From Terriglobia bacterium (GTDB lineage: Bacteria > Acidobacteriota > Terriglobia > Terriglobales > Acidobacteriaceae): 64,000 nucleotides of DNA. Position 1 is the stretch's first letter, and each line of letters starts with the position of its first letter. The stretch covers positions 62,001 to 126,000 of the forward strand of contig JAIQGE010000017.1 of assembly GCA_020072815.1 (NCBI GenBank), in the 5' to 3' direction. This document shows, in pieces, positions 44,347 through 52,221 of the stretch. Under the pieces are notes generated by a model, which worked only from the letters and a program-made list of their open reading frames with translations, was not told where the DNA came from and searched no databases. A program made the translations under genes and the position numbers.

Positions 44347-46509
44347 ATGCGTATCGATCCCAAATGGCTGCGCGAATTCGTCGACCTTAAAGTCACCGAA
44401 ACCCAACTCGCCGACGATCTCACCCTAGCCGGCGTGGCGGTGGAGTCCGTCAAGCAGATCGACGGGAAAATGTTCTTCGAGATGGAGATCGGCACCAATC
44501 GTCCCGACGCCATGTGCCACTACGGCGTGGCGCGCGAGTGCTCGGCCATCTATGACCTTGACCTGAAGCCCATCGCGCCCAAGCTCCCAAAAGCCAAGCC
44601 CGCGGCCAAGCCGTTCCCGATTGAAATCCAGGACGCCGAAGGCTGCAAGCGCTACACCGCGCGCGTGATTCGCAACGTGAAGATCGCTCCTTCGCCGGAG
44701 AAGATCCTCGATCGCCTGAAGATTGACGACCACGGCGGCATCAGCAATGCCGTGGACGCCAGCAACTACACGCTGATGGAGATCGGCCATCCCACGCACG
44801 CCTTTGACCTGGACAAGCTGGAAGGCGGCAAGATCATCGTGCGCCGCGCGCGCCACGGCGAATCGCTGAAGACATTGGACGGCGTGGACCGCAAGCTCGA
44901 GCCGGAAGACCTGGTCATCGCCGACGCGGTGCGGCCGGTCGCGCTGGCCGGCGTGATGGGCGGACTGGATTCGGCGATATCGGCCACCACGAAAAATATT
45001 CTGATCGAATCCGCGTGGTTTGATCCGGCCACCGTCCGCAAAACAGCGCGGCGGCTGGGCATGCACACGGACGCGTCGCACATTTTCGAACGCGGCGCGG
45101 ACTGGAGTGCCACGTTGCTGGCATGCGATCGCGTAGCCGAGTTGATTCTGGCAACCGCCGGCGGCGAACTCGAAGGCGACGCGGTGGACGCCGTTGCCGG
45201 ACACATTGTCCGCCATTCACTGTGGCTACGCCACAGCGAAGTACTGCGCCACCTGGGCAAGGACATTCCGACCGATGACATTCGCCGCATGTTCAAGCGG
45301 CTGGGATTCGCTCCCTTGAAGAGTCTTGCCGAAGGCGTTTTCAAAGGCGCGGCGTTCCAAACCAAGACCGCCGAGCAAGTGGAGAAGATGCGCGAAGAAG
45401 CCAAGGCCGTGGCCGCCAAACTCGGGGTGAAGCTGCCGGAATGGAATTTGAATTTCGAGAAAGACCTGGGTGTTGAATTGCCCACCTGGCGTCTGGATAT
45501 TGAGCGTGAGATTGATCTGATCGAAGAGATCGCGCGCATTCACGGATACAACAAGTTCGCCAACACGTTGCCTTCGTTCTCCGGCGGCGTGGTGGAGTTA
45601 CCGCATGCGGCCAAAGAAGCGCGCCTGCGTTCCGAGTTGCTGGCTCTGGGCTACAACGAAGCCGTCTCGCCCACGTTCATTTCGCCGGAGGAAGCGCATG
45701 CGTTCGCCCAAGCGACCCCGGTGATGCTGGCCAATCCGCTGAGCGAAGAGCAATCCGCCATGCGGACGTCGCTGGTCCCCGGGATGCTGGCGATGCTGGC
45801 ATGGAACCTGAATCGCGGGGCGGAGGACGTTCGCCTGTTTGAAACAGGCAATGTGTTCGAACTCAAGGGTGAACGCGCCAACGAAAAAAAGATGATCTGC
45901 CTGGGCGCTACCGGCCATGCGCTGGAATCCAGCGTGCACGGCGCGGGCCGGCCGTACTCGTTCTTTGACCTCAAGGGCGACGTGGAAGCCCTGCTGCATT
46001 CGTTTGAGATTAGCGCGCTGGCGTTCACGCCGGGCGCGGGAGCTTACTACCATCCGGGGCGTTGCGCCACGGTAACTGCCGACGGCCAGAAAGTAGCCAC
46101 GCTGGGACAGCTTCACCAGGATGTGGCCGCGGCGCGCAAGCTGAAGCAGGAAATCTACATCGCGGAAATCCATCTGGACGCGCTGTTTGCGCTGGGGCTG
46201 CGCGTGGCCCGTTACCAGCCACTCTCAAAATTCCCCGCCGTGGACCGCGATTTCTCTTTCGTCTTTGCCGACGCGATGAGCTTTGAGCAGATTCAGTCCG
46301 CCGCGCACGCGCTCAATATCGCGGAGATGCAGAGTTTCATGCCGGCGGAAATTTTTCGCGGAGGCGCCGTGCCGCACGGGAAATACTCCGTCCTGCTGCG
46401 GGCGCAGTTCCAGTCGGCGGAGCGCACGCTCAAGGACGACGAAGTGGCGCAATGGTCGGCGCAGATTATCAGGGCGCTGGAAGCCATCGGGGGAAGCCTG
46501 CGGAGTTAA
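44347..46509 (+). CDS. pheT: Phenylalanyl-tRNA synthetase beta subunit, lacking EMAP-like domain
   Basis: 720 residues; E. coli PheT is 795. The N-terminal domain (MRIDPKWLREFVDLKVTETQ) runs directly into IGTNRPDAMCHYGVARECSA without the usual tRNA-binding (EMAP/OB) insertion at 40-150, which explains the shorter length. B3/B4 editing domain (ARVIRNVKIAPSPEKILDRL), B5 domain (IPTDDIRRMFKRLGF, EIDLIEEIARIHGYNKF), catalytic-like core and C-terminal FDX-ACB anticodon-binding domain (YQPLSKFPAVDRDFSFVFAD) are all present. B5 also holds an insertion at about 325-365 rich in Glu/Lys/Ala. Otherwise intact. Confidence 0.96.
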   Translation: MRIDPKWLREFVDLKVTETQLADDLTLAGVAVESVKQIDGKMFFEMEIGTNRPDAMCHYGVARECSAIYDLDLKPIAPKLPKAKPAAKPFPIEIQDAEGCKRYTARVIRNVKIAPSPEKILDRLKIDDHGGISNAVDASNYTLMEIGHPTHAFDLDKLEGGKIIVRRARHGESLKTLDGVDRKLEPEDLVIADAVRPVALAGVMGGLDSAISATTKNILIESAWFDPATVRKTARRLGMHTDASHIFERGADWSATLLACDRVAELILATAGGELEGDAVDAVAGHIVRHSLWLRHSEVLRHLGKDIPTDDIRRMFKRLGFAPLKSLAEGVFKGAAFQTKTAEQVEKMREEAKAVAAKLGVKLPEWNLNFEKDLGVELPTWRLDIEREIDLIEEIARIHGYNKFANTLPSFSGGVVELPHAAKEARLRSELLALGYNEAVSPTFISPEEAHAFAQATPVMLANPLSEEQSAMRTSLVPGMLAMLAWNLNRGAEDVRLFETGNVFELKGERANEKKMICLGATGHALESSVHGAGRPYSFFDLKGDVEALLHSFEISALAFTPGAGAYYHPGRCATVTADGQKVATLGQLHQDVAAARKLKQEIYIAEIHLDALFALGLRVARYQPLSKFPAVDRDFSFVFADAMSFEQIQSAAHALNIAEMQSFMPAEIFRGGAVPHGKYSVLLRAQFQSAERTLKDDEVAQWSAQIIRALEAIGGSLRS

Positions 46510-46512
46510 CGT

Positions 46513-47118
46513 ATGCGTTGGTTGTCTGCGGTTCGCAAGTCGGGCAAGAACCAGGAGACTGTGAGTCCGCGCGTGCAGCCCGTCCTGCAGACGGAGCGGC
46601 TGGTGATACGGCCGTTTGTCGCCGCCGATGCGGCGCGCCTCGCTGAACTCGCCGGCACACGCCGCGTGGCTGACACCACGGTGTCCATTCCGCATCCTTA
46701 CAGCCCGGAACAGGCGCTGGATGACATTCACAAATACAACGAGGAGTTTCAGCTCGGCTCCGGCGCATACTTTGCTATCGCGCTGCGGGAAGCTCCGCAG
46801 GACCTGATTGGCGGCGCGCTCATCAAGTCCATTGAGCGTCCGCACGAGCAGGGAGAACTGGGATACTGGATTGACGAAGCCCACAGCGGACTGGGCTACG
46901 TGACCGAAGCCGGCCATGCCATGCTGGACTACGCGTTCAACCTGGAAGGCCTGCACCGCGTGTGCGCCTACCACATGGTGCGCAATGCTGCATCCGGCAA
47001 CGTGCTGGCCCGCCTGGGCATGAGGCAGGAAGGCCGCTTGCGCCACATGGTAAAGAAGTGGGGCGAATATGAAGACGTGCTGCTGTGGGCGATTTTGCGG
47101 GAAGAGTTCAAAGGCTAA
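46513..47118 (+). CDS. GNAT-family N-acetyltransferase (RimJ-like)
   Basis: 201 residues, starting three bases after the pheT stop, so probably co-transcribed with it. Signature parts are LQTERLVIRPFVAADAARLA, ELGYWIDEAHSGLGYVTEAG and the acetyl-CoA segment AASGNVLARLGMRQEGRLRH. The family acetylates ribosomal protein N-termini or small amines. It differs clearly from the GNAT at 5310-5912 and is probably not a recent duplicate. Confidence 0.9.
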   Translation: MRWLSAVRKSGKNQETVSPRVQPVLQTERLVIRPFVAADAARLAELAGTRRVADTTVSIPHPYSPEQALDDIHKYNEEFQLGSGAYFAIALREAPQDLIGGALIKSIERPHEQGELGYWIDEAHSGLGYVTEAGHAMLDYAFNLEGLHRVCAYHMVRNAASGNVLARLGMRQEGRLRHMVKKWGEYEDVLLWAILREEFKG

Positions 47119-47145
47119 GGATGTGCGAGAGCCGAAAGAGGTGAC

Positions 47146-47568
47146 GTGCAAATGGAATACCTGATCGGCTTGATACTGGGGTTCGCGACTGTGGCCTTCG
47201 CCGCCTCGGTTGGCCTTGATCGGGACCGCGCTTTCTATCCAACCGTGGCCATCGTAGTCGCCTCATATTATGCATTGTTTGCTGTGATGGGAGCTTCCGG
47301 GCGGACACTCATCCTTGAAGTCCTTGCGGCCAGCGTGTTCCTTCTCCTTGCGGTTCTAGGCTTCAAAACGAATCCCTGGTTCGTGGCCGCTGCCATTGCC
47401 GGACACGGCGTTTTTGACTTCGTGCATCACTTGCTCATCGAAAATCCTGGAGTGCCGCGCTGGTGGCCCGGTTTCTGTTTGACGATTGATGTGACCATCG
47501 GCGGATGGGTGGCCCTGCGCCTGATGAGGCGGCCTGGCGTTCTGCCGACGCCGGACGCGCGCAAATAA
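47146..47568 (+). CDS. Membrane protein, DUF6010-like
   Basis: 140 residues with four membrane helices (YLIGLILGFATVAFAASVGL first). A conserved-looking FDFVHHLLIENPGVPRWWP loop lies between helices 3 and 4. I associate this pattern with the DUF6010 family, function unknown. An in-frame ATG at 47152 is an equally good start. Confidence 0.72.
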   Translation: MQMEYLIGLILGFATVAFAASVGLDRDRAFYPTVAIVVASYYALFAVMGASGRTLILEVLAASVFLLLAVLGFKTNPWFVAAAIAGHGVFDFVHHLLIENPGVPRWWPGFCLTIDVTIGGWVALRLMRRPGVLPTPDARK

Positions 47569-47628
47569 GGCGACGTTTGGTTCCAACTTCGCTTGAAATT
47601 CTTCTGGTTCCCTCTTACCCTACTGCGC

Positions 47629-48282
47629 ATGTTTCTTGGACACTTTGGACTCGCGCTCGCCGCGAAAACGGTTGCTCCGAAGACTTCTTTCGGCACGGCG
47701 CTGCTGGCCACCGAATTCGCCGACGTCCTCTGGCCCGCGTTTCTGCTCCTGGGATGGGAGCGGGTGGCCATCGCCCCAGGCATCACCAAGATGACGCCGC
47801 TCGACTTTATCTCTTACCCCTGGTCGCACAGCTTGCTCATGGATTTGATATGGGCCGCCGGGTTAGCCGCGGCGTACTTCATCGCCCGGCGCTACCAGGC
47901 AGGAACGTGGGTGGTGTTCGCCGGCGTGCTGAGCCACTGGGCGCTGGACTGGGCATCGCACCGTCCGGACATGCCGCTGACGCCGTGGTCGCCACAAAAG
48001 TACGGCCTGGGATTGTGGAATTCGGTGGCCGGGACAGTCGTGGTGGAGTTGGCGATGTTCTTCGGCGGGTTGGCGATTTATCTGGGTTGCACCAAATCCA
48101 AAGATCGCACCGGACAATTTGCCTTGTGGAGTTTTGTTGCGCTGCTGCTGGTAATCTGGGTGGGCGCAACGTTCGGTCCGCCGCCACCGAACCTGAACGC
48201 CATCAAGTTCAGCGGCGTGGCCCTGTGGCTGACGATTCCCTGGGCGTACTGGATTGATAGGAAGAGAGAAAGCAAACCTTGA
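47629..48282 (+). CDS. Membrane protein resembling metal-dependent hydrolase (YdjM/DUF457 type)
   Basis: 217 residues from the ATG at 47629; MFLGHFGLALAAKTVAP is the usual beginning of such proteins. A TTG at 47593 would add 12 residues. There are six membrane helices with His/Asp clusters at their ends: GHFG, YPWSHSLLMD and VLSHWALDWASHRPD. This resembles membrane-bound metal-dependent hydrolases, whose substrate is unknown. It follows the DUF6010-like gene by about 60 bases. Confidence 0.72.
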   Translation: MFLGHFGLALAAKTVAPKTSFGTALLATEFADVLWPAFLLLGWERVAIAPGITKMTPLDFISYPWSHSLLMDLIWAAGLAAAYFIARRYQAGTWVVFAGVLSHWALDWASHRPDMPLTPWSPQKYGLGLWNSVAGTVVVELAMFFGGLAIYLGCTKSKDRTGQFALWSFVALLLVIWVGATFGPPPPNLNAIKFSGVALWLTIPWAYWIDRKRESKP

Positions 48283-48504
48283 AACACAGAGAGGAATTTG
48301 TTAAATGAGTAACTTGGTAATTTGGTAATTTTCATTTCGGCCGCAGCTTTCTGCTAACTTCTCGATTACGAAATTCCCGATTCGTTTCCCTCCGCTTCCT
48401 CCGCTCCTCCGCGTTTCAAAGGTCTTCGTTCGCAGCCGCGTGCTGCCGCCATCCTAGCTAGAGTCCGTTGGAAAAGCCCGTCGCCTTTGGTTACAATCCC
48501 TGCC

Positions 48505-49623
48505 ATGCTCTCGCGTCGCTCTTTTTTCAAAGCGGCAGGTGTGTCTGCCGCGGTCGCTGCCACCACCAACTTTCCCGCCGGCATGCTCACCTGGGCGGAA
48601 CCGGCGCGCGAGCCGCAGCCGGGCGGTCCCATCCTGCTGAACAGCAATGAGAACGCCTACGGGCCGCTGCCGGACGTGCTGACTTTGCCGAATCCGTTTC
48701 GCGACGCCAACCGCTATCCGGACTCGAGCGCCGATGCGCTGGTGGCCAAGCTGGCCAAGATGCACAAAGTCAAGCCGGAGCAGATCGTGCTGGGTTGCGG
48801 CTCCACGGAGATCCTCAAGCTGGCGGCGGCCGCCTTCACCGGCCCGGGCAGAAAGCTGATCACCGCCAACCCCACGTTTGAAGCGCTGTGGTCGTATGCC
48901 CAGGTAACGAAGGCGGAAGTCGCCAAGGTGGACCTGACCACTACGTTCGCGCACCATCTTGCGGCCATGGCCGAGGAAGCGGCGAAGAATGGCGGCCTGG
49001 TCTACATATGCAATCCCAACAATCCCACGGCCAGCCTCACGCCGCGGCGCGGCCTGGAAAACTTTATTCGCGAGCTGCCCAAGAACGTTTACGTGCTTAT
49101 GGATGAGGCTTATCACGATTTTGTCACGGTGTCCGGGGACTACATTTCTTTCATCGACACGCCCATGGACGACGACCGCGTGATTGTGGCCCGCACTTTC
49201 TCCAAGATATACGGCATGGCGGGGTTGCGCATGGGTTACGCCGTGGCCACGCCCAAGACAGCCAAGCTGCTGGCAGAGCAAAAACAGCAGGACAGCGTCA
49301 ACATTTTTGCTCTGCGCTGCGCGCTGAAGTCGCTGGAGAGTGAAGACGATCATCAGATGGCGGTGATGCGCAACGCCAATGACCGCCAGGAATTCATGCT
49401 CCAGGCGGCCAAACGCAAGCTGCACGTGATCCCCTCATGGTGCAACTTTGTGATGATGAACACCCAGCGGCCGGTGAAGACGGTGATTGATCACTTTGTG
49501 AAGAACAACATCCGCATTGGACGCCCCTTCCCACCGATGGATACGTTCGCCCGCATCTCGCTGGGGACGCCGGAGCAGATGAAGGCCTTCTGGGCGGCCT
49601 GGGACAGGTTGCCGAAGGCCTAA
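48505..49623 (+). CDS. Tat-exported PLP-dependent aminotransferase (HisC-like fold)
   Basis: 372 residues from the ATG at 48505. The N-terminus MLSRRSFFKAAGVSAAVAA is a twin-arginine signal. The rest is a fold-type I aminotransferase of the histidinol-phosphate type: LNSNENAYGPLPDV, ICNPNNPTAS, VLMDEAYHDFV and PLP lysine in RTFSKIYGMAGLRMGYA, then the substrate Arg in FARISLGTPEQM. HisC itself is cytoplasmic. Here a folded, cofactor-loaded enzyme would be sent to the periplasm, as Tat allows. No his genes are adjacent. Amino acid or amine turnover in the periplasm is inferred; the exact substrate is unknown. Confidence 0.88.
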   Translation: MLSRRSFFKAAGVSAAVAATTNFPAGMLTWAEPAREPQPGGPILLNSNENAYGPLPDVLTLPNPFRDANRYPDSSADALVAKLAKMHKVKPEQIVLGCGSTEILKLAAAAFTGPGRKLITANPTFEALWSYAQVTKAEVAKVDLTTTFAHHLAAMAEEAAKNGGLVYICNPNNPTASLTPRRGLENFIRELPKNVYVLMDEAYHDFVTVSGDYISFIDTPMDDDRVIVARTFSKIYGMAGLRMGYAVATPKTAKLLAEQKQQDSVNIFALRCALKSLESEDDHQMAVMRNANDRQEFMLQAAKRKLHVIPSWCNFVMMNTQRPVKTVIDHFVKNNIRIGRPFPPMDTFARISLGTPEQMKAFWAAWDRLPKA

Positions 49624-49630
49624 TTTTCTG

Positions 49631-49840
49631 TCGCTGCGCTCCAAACCGCTGGCGAGTCTGGCTGCGTGGCTGCTTCCTTCTGCACCTGTTGCAGGCAGCT
49701 CGGCGCGCGAGCCGGCCTCGCTGCCAAGTCCTAAAATTAGTCGCTGCGCTTCAAACCGCCGGCGGGTCTGGCTGCGTGGCTGCTTCCTTCTGCACCTGAT
49801 GCAGGCAGCTCGGCGCGCGAGCCGGCCTCGCTGCTAAGCT
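49631..49840 (+). repeat. Second tandem pair of the dispersed repeat
   Basis: Two copies starting TCGCTGCGCTCCAAACCGCT (49631) and TCGCTGCGCTTCAAACCGCC (49741), period 110 bases. Both have CTGCGTGGCTGCTTCCTTCT in the middle and the GCTCGGCGCGCGAGCCGGCC core. It shares both ends with the pair at 35232-35467, but the middle is different. It lies between two converging genes. Confidence 0.85.
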
Positions 49841-50428
49841 TCAGATCCGTTTTCTCAGTTGCGACAAGTGCCGGATGAGGAAGCGGATCAGCAGAGTGGT
49901 GCCGAAGGTCGTCAGGTAACCTAACAAAATTGTGATCGGGATGAAGTAGGGTGCGAAGACTTCATGGCCATGCTGCACTGGGAATTGCGCCAGGTTGAAG
50001 CCAAAGTCGCCAACGTAGAAACCGACGTTCTGGGGAAAGAACGGCTTAAGCAAAGCGCAGATGTAGAAGCTTGCAGAAAGCAAATATCCGATCACCGCGA
50101 CGACGAACACCAGATAGCCCTGAACGCCGGCCACCGTCCAGCGCAGCGTGGTGCGCAAAACCTTAAACGGAGAAAGACTCCAGGAGGAACTGCGCAGGAT
50201 CATCTCCATGCGGTAATGGCGGGCGATCTCGTCGGGCGTGCCCAGCGCCTGGAGCACGTTGCGGCAATCGTCCTGCGTGGGAGTGGCCACCTGCTCCAGC
50301 CGATCCAGCACATGGGCGCGCAACTCGCGCAGAAAATCCTGGCGGCGGGCGTCAGGCAGGTCAGAAAGCTTGGCGTTGAGCTGGGCGAAATAAGTGTCCA
50401 TCATGGGAATGCAGGTCGTCAGGTTCAT
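49841..50428 (-). CDS. HAAS/DUF1700-like membrane protein paired with PadR
   Basis: 195 residues. An N-terminal helical domain at about 10-75 (LNAKLSDLPDARRQDFLREL, NVLQALGTPDEIARHY) matches the HAAS/DUF1700 signalling domain. Three membrane helices follow (GYLVFVVAVIGYLLSASFYI, YFIPITILLGYLTTFGTTLL). Such proteins are nearly always encoded after a PadR regulator, and here the ATG overlaps the padR stop (ATGA). The pair probably senses membrane stress or controls a transporter elsewhere. Confidence 0.85.
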   Translation of the reverse strand: MNLTTCIPMMDTYFAQLNAKLSDLPDARRQDFLRELRAHVLDRLEQVATPTQDDCRNVLQALGTPDEIARHYRMEMILRSSSWSLSPFKVLRTTLRWTVAGVQGYLVFVVAVIGYLLSASFYICALLKPFFPQNVGFYVGDFGFNLAQFPVQHGHEVFAPYFIPITILLGYLTTFGTTLLIRFLIRHLSQLRKRI

Positions 50429-50820
50429 GAGCGTCCTCCCTTGTCATCCTTTCCGTCGAGCACCGGTTGCAGGAGCTGGTTGAGGCTGGCGGCAAAGCCG
50501 TTCCAGAAGTGGGCCATGGAAACGATCTTTTGGCGTCCGGCGGCGGTCAGCCAGTAGTATTTGCGGGGATGGCCGGCATCGGCCTCAACCCACTCAGATT
50601 GAAGGAGACCGTCTTCTTTCAGGCGGCTCAGGATCGGGTAGACCGTCCCTTCAGCCACCACCAGTCGCGAGTTCTGCTCCAGCACCCGAAGGATTTCAAG
50701 TCCATAAAGTCTTTGGTTCCATAAGCTTGCCAGGATTGCTAAGTCCAGGCAGCCTTTGCGAAGCTGGGCTTCCCACTTTTCCGTGGGCTCGGATTTCGAC
50801 GTTTTGCTAAGCAAAGACAT
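50425..50820 (-). CDS. PadR-family transcriptional regulator
   Basis: 131 residues. Winged helix of the short PadR subfamily: LRKGCLDLAILASLWNQRLY, VVAEGTVYPILSRLKEDGLL and RKYYWLTAAGRQKI (the beta wing). The C-terminal helix serves for dimerisation. It controls its own two-gene operon in most known cases. Direct TATGTAT repeats sit immediately upstream of its start. Confidence 0.92.
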   Translation of the reverse strand: MSLLSKTSKSEPTEKWEAQLRKGCLDLAILASLWNQRLYGLEILRVLEQNSRLVVAEGTVYPILSRLKEDGLLQSEWVEADAGHPRKYYWLTAAGRQKIVSMAHFWNGFAASLNQLLQPVLDGKDDKGGRS

Positions 50821-50822
50821 AT

Positions 50823-50844
50823 ACTATGTATTGCTATGTATAGT
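50823..50844. promoter_or_regulatory. Candidate PadR operator
   Basis: ACTAT and ATAGT bracket two TATGTAT copies (50825 and 50835) that are one helical turn apart. The site directly abuts the padR start codon region. PadR operators commonly contain ATGT/ACAT-type boxes; the match is partial. Confidence 0.4.
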
Positions 50845-51039
50845 GCAAGACATAGATTCGTGTCAAGAGGTTTTTGGGGAAATACTCTTTGGTGTGAATA
50901 AGCCGCGCAACCATCCGACCGACCGAACGTCGACCGGGCAACCAGCGAGGCAGCAACGGCGAAGGCTCATTTCCACAAGACAGTGCGTTATACTGCGCAG
51001 GCGCCGCTCGACACACATCTCAAGATTGACAGAGGGTTT

Positions 51040-51336
51040 ATGTCGGCAAAACCGGCCCACAGCCTGGAACCATTGACGGGAAAGCCAGCCACCGATGACT
51101 TCCCCGCGCTGGAAGAAAAAATCTATAAAGCCATTGAACTGCTGAAGGCGGCGCGCGCCAGCCAGGCCGCGGCGGAACGCGACGCCAGCCGCCTGCGCGA
51201 GCAACTGGAGCAGCGCGAAGAAGACCTGGAGACGCTGCGCTCAGAAGTGGTGTCACTGCGCAAGGACCGCGAAGAAGTCCGCGGGCGCGTGGAGAAGATG
51301 CTCAAACAGATTGACGCGCTGGTGGCGCAAAGCTGA
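51040..51336 (+). CDS. Small coiled-coil protein (ZapB-like in character)
   Basis: 98 residues from the ATG at 51040 (AGAGGG upstream). Residues 25-95 are one continuous coiled coil (ERDASRLREQLEQREEDLET). Similar short coiled coils often lie near zapA, which is 2.9 kb downstream here, and the size fits a ZapB-type division factor, but this is an inference from size and composition. The 240 bases after it contain no supported gene. Confidence 0.7.
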   Translation: MSAKPAHSLEPLTGKPATDDFPALEEKIYKAIELLKAARASQAAAERDASRLREQLEQREEDLETLRSEVVSLRKDREEVRGRVEKMLKQIDALVAQS

Positions 51337-51577
51337 AGCCCCACCTCATCGCGCACGCGATGACGGCAACGCAGAATCTCACACTGGAAGCCCACCGCGT
51401 AGGCGAATCGCCGGAATCGCGTTGCTCGGACACGAGCCGCAAATCGAAGAGACGCATCTCTAAAAAATCCGCTAAATCCGCTACTTGCAGCAGCCATTGC
51501 AGGCATGAAGAGCGTCCCCAGAAGTTCGCGGCTCGCGCCGATGAATGAAAGTCAGTGTGCAACTACCCCCACCTCCG

Positions 51578-52069
51578 CTATTTCTTCCGGCTGGGATCGT
51601 CCTGAGGGTTTACGTAATTGAACTGGACAGGGGACATGCCGTGGATCTGGACCACGACCTCACCGCTGGCCTTGGCGAAGTGGTGCATGTCCGGATCGAG
51701 AAAAGCAAAGCTGCCGGCGGGGAAGGTCATCATGCTGCCTTCGTCAAAACTGTCTCCCATGCCAACTTTGAAGGTCCCGGAGATCACGGTCACGTTCTCG
51801 CGCTTGGGATGCCAGTGCGGGGCGATCTTGTATCCGTCTGGCATTTTCAGGCGGACGGTGTAATCACCCGTGGAAGCCATGGGGTCGCCTTCCAGCACGG
51901 TGAGTTGCGCGCCCGGAGGCACGAAGGCCGGCGCCGGGCCATATTGCATCGCGTCAGGACTGTAGGCGTGCTTGCTCTCGGAAGCTGCTTTTGCGGTCAT
52001 CGTCATCTGCCGGCCCAGGAGACAGATCAATCCCAGAAGAGCCAGGGTCAGGTAAAAACTGCGTTTCAT
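51578..52069 (-). CDS. Exported cupin-domain protein
   Basis: 163 residues from the ATG at 52069 (GAGGAAC upstream), with a signal peptide (YLTLALLGLICLLGRQMTMT). The single cupin barrel shows the metal-binding PHWHPKRENVTVISG (two His and a Glu) and a second His in DPDMHHFAKASG. It is a secreted metal-binding cupin; enzyme activity is unknown. It is divergent from the winged-helix/TPR regulator at 52222, with a 152-base shared promoter region. Confidence 0.88.
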   Translation of the reverse strand: MKRSFYLTLALLGLICLLGRQMTMTAKAASESKHAYSPDAMQYGPAPAFVPPGAQLTVLEGDPMASTGDYTVRLKMPDGYKIAPHWHPKRENVTVISGTFKVGMGDSFDEGSMMTFPAGSFAFLDPDMHHFAKASGEVVVQIHGMSPVQFNYVNPQDDPSRKK

Positions 52070-52221
52070 GTTTGTTCCTCCTTGATTTCGCGTGCGATCA
52101 GTGAGGCCATCATCAGGCGCGGAGTGCGATGATTCAATGAAGCCCAAATAACTTTTATGTATTTTCCATATATCGTTCCAAGTTACTGATAATTATGGCA
52201 TTATGATCAATCGGGGGCACA

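Noticed and set aside
51360-51548. A 62-codon Arg/Ser-rich frame after the coiled-coil gene
   Set aside because: Its composition matches degenerate spacer repeats (ATCGCCGGAATCGC), with no ribosome site or recognisable fold.
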